Below are positions 5,365 through 6,595 of a stretch of DNA of 6,595 nucleotides, in pieces. Source of the DNA: Candidatus Lambdaproteobacteria bacterium (GTDB lineage Bacteria > SAR324 > NAC60-12). The DNA is taken from NCBI GenBank assembly GCA_012964265.1, contig DTUH01000294.1:1-6595 (forward strand). Reading direction: 5' to 3'. The notes below the pieces were generated by a model, which saw only the letters and a list, made by a program, of their open reading frames with translations, was not told the origin of the DNA and ran no database searches. The position numbers and the translations under genes are program-made. Positions within the stretch are counted from its first letter, which is position 1, and the number at the start of each line of letters is the position of its first letter.

Positions 5365-6595
5365 TCAACGATATCCCTCAGCTTGCATTTCAAATAACTC
5401 AGAATAATGCCCGCCGGAAGCTAATAATTCTTCATGTGTTCCAAGCTCCAACAACTTTCCTTCATGCAAAACGACAATTCGATCGGCCATTCGTACAGTA
5501 GAAAATCGGTGTGAAATCAGTACCGCGCACTTATCATAAGTCAGTTCAACAAAACGCCGGAAGACCTCATGCTCAGCCCGAGCATCCAAAGATGCCGTTG
5601 GTTCATCTAAAATCAGAAGCTGCGCATCACGCATGTATGCCCGTGCTATTGCGATTTTTTGCCACTCTCCTCCGGATAAATTTGTTCCCTGTTTGAACCA
5701 GCGTCCGATCATTTGCTGATAACCATCTGGAAGCTTTTCAATTACCGTATCGGCCAAACTGCGATGGGCAGCTTCTTTGATCCGACTCTCATTGCCGCGT
5801 TCTTCAATACGGCCTACAGCAATATTATCTGAAGCCGTAAGGTGATATTTCACATAATCCTGAAAAATAACTCCAACAGCATCTCGTAATCCATCCAGAT
5901 CATATTCACGTAAATCGTGCCCTTCCAGCATTATCCTTCCTTCGTCTGGATCATAGAGTCGTGTCAGCAACTTTACGAGTGTAGTTTTACCTGCTCCATT
6001 TTCTCCAACCAAAGCCAGTTTTTCACCAGGATGTAAAATGAAAGAAATATCACGCAAAACCCATTGTTCCATCTTAGGATAACGAAAACTCACCTTCTCA
6101 AAAGTAAAACCTTCACGAATTGTTTTCGGAAACGGCAGTGCATTTTTTTTAGATCTGATGTTTGGTTCCATCTCAAGAAAATCAAAGAGGTCCCGTAGAT
6201 AAAGCGCACTGTCGGCGATACTGGAAAAACGAATCAAAATTGATTCCATCAAAGAACGTAAACGCAAAAATGATCCGGACAGAAAGATCAGATCACCCAG
6301 CGACAATTCACCATTTACCGTACGATAAATGATAACAACATAGGCTGTGTAATAACCAAAGCTGCCCAGCATTGAAAGCAATCCACCCCATGAGGCCCGA
6401 CGTATAGCAAGATTTCTATTTACATGGTAATATTCACCTGCTAACTTCTGATAGCGCTTACCAAAAAAATCTGACAGACCAAATATTTTAACCTCTTTTG
6501 CCGTTTCGTCACTTGCTCCCGCAAATCGCAAATAATCTAATTCACGGCGTTCCTGTGTCCAGCCGTACATCAATGAATAACTTTGACTGTTGAAA
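5365..6595 (-). CDS. ABC exporter half-transporter (fused permease and ATPase), N-terminal part outside the window
   Basis: The last 409 residues of a fused membrane/ATPase ABC transporter, numbered here from the first complete codon at 6594. The frame is open to the right edge (FNSQSYS precedes LMYGW), so the gene starts outside; about 190 residues are missing compared with a usual 600-residue half-transporter. Residues 1 to about 140 are the end of the membrane domain, with hydrophobic stretches near 70-90 and 98-107. The ATPase is complete: A-loop Tyr172 in FRYP, Walker A GENGAGKTT (197-205), Q-loop Gln245 in FQDY, signature LSGGE (306-310), Walker B LLILDE (326-331), D-loop SLD and H-loop His362 in ISHRF. 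It should therefore hydrolyse ATP and work as a homo- or heterodimer in the inner membrane. This is the exporter class that includes MsbA and multidrug or peptide exporters; the substrate cannot be read from the sequence. It ends 33 bases from the transglycosylase stop, in convergent orientation. Confidence 0.9.
   Translation of the reverse strand, partial: FNSQSYSLMYGWTQERRELDYLRFAGASDETAKEVKIFGLSDFFGKRYQKLAGEYYHVNRNLAIRRASWGGLLSMLGSFGYYTAYVVIIYRTVNGELSLGDLIFLSGSFLRLRSLMESILIRFSSIADSALYLRDLFDFLEMEPNIRSKKNALPFPKTIREGFTFEKVSFRYPKMEQWVLRDISFILHPGEKLALVGENGAGKTTLVKLLTRLYDPDEGRIMLEGHDLREYDLDGLRDAVGVIFQDYVKYHLTASDNIAVGRIEERGNESRIKEAAHRSLADTVIEKLPDGYQQMIGRWFKQGTNLSGGEWQKIAIARAYMRDAQLLILDEPTASLDARAEHEVFRRFVELTYDKCAVLISHRFSTVRMADRIVVLHEGKLLELGTHEELLASGGHYSELFEMQAEGYR

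Noticed and set aside
6568..6573. TTG-ATG at 6573-6568 as the start of the ABC exporter
   Set aside because: The frame is open upstream to the window edge and the membrane domain would be cut in half; the true start lies outside.

Overview
The window carries six protein genes and no RNA genes. Four lie on the minus strand in the order flavoprotein disulfide reductase (2224-3630), FabF-type ketosynthase (838-2085), acyl carrier protein (596-850) and type III polyketide synthase (from 514, running off the left edge). A membrane-anchored SLT-type lytic transglycosylase follows on the plus strand (3871-5331). A minus-strand ABC exporter (5365 to the right edge) loses its N-terminal part outside the window.

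The left 2.1 kb is the most distinctive part. The ketosynthase and the ACP overlap by 13 bases, and the type III PKS begins 81 bases after the ACP stop. The PKS was recognised by translating the open reading frame that crosses the left border: it has the catalytic-cysteine motif GLGCLAGTAG and ends, in the window, in ELCSL. A private ketosynthase and ACP next to a type III PKS suggest that an ACP-bound acyl chain is built or held by the pair and used as the PKS starter, giving an alkylpyrone or alkylresorcinol type lipid. That product is inference; ketoreductase, dehydratase and acyltransferase are not in the window and would have to come from housekeeping fatty acid synthesis or from beyond the left edge. 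The disulfide reductase lies upstream on the same strand, but 138 bp containing a promoter-like sequence separate it from the ketosynthase, so it may be a separate unit.

The right 2.7 kb concerns the cell envelope: a lytic transglycosylase with a split catalytic domain, convergent with an ABC exporter half-transporter. The 240 bp between the disulfide reductase and the transglycosylase is a divergent, AT-rich control region with a perfect 10-bp palindrome, a longer imperfect inverted repeat and two homopolymer runs.

Organism: the composition is moderately AT-rich, and the transglycosylase points to a bacterium with peptidoglycan, most likely Gram-negative. Start codons have weak or no Shine-Dalgarno sequences, and the best promoter contains TAATTTTG, which fits the Bacteroidota -7 consensus TAnnTTTG. 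This hints at a Bacteroidota-like lineage, but the evidence is thin and other Gram-negative groups remain possible. There is no sign of mobile elements, CRISPR or tRNA.
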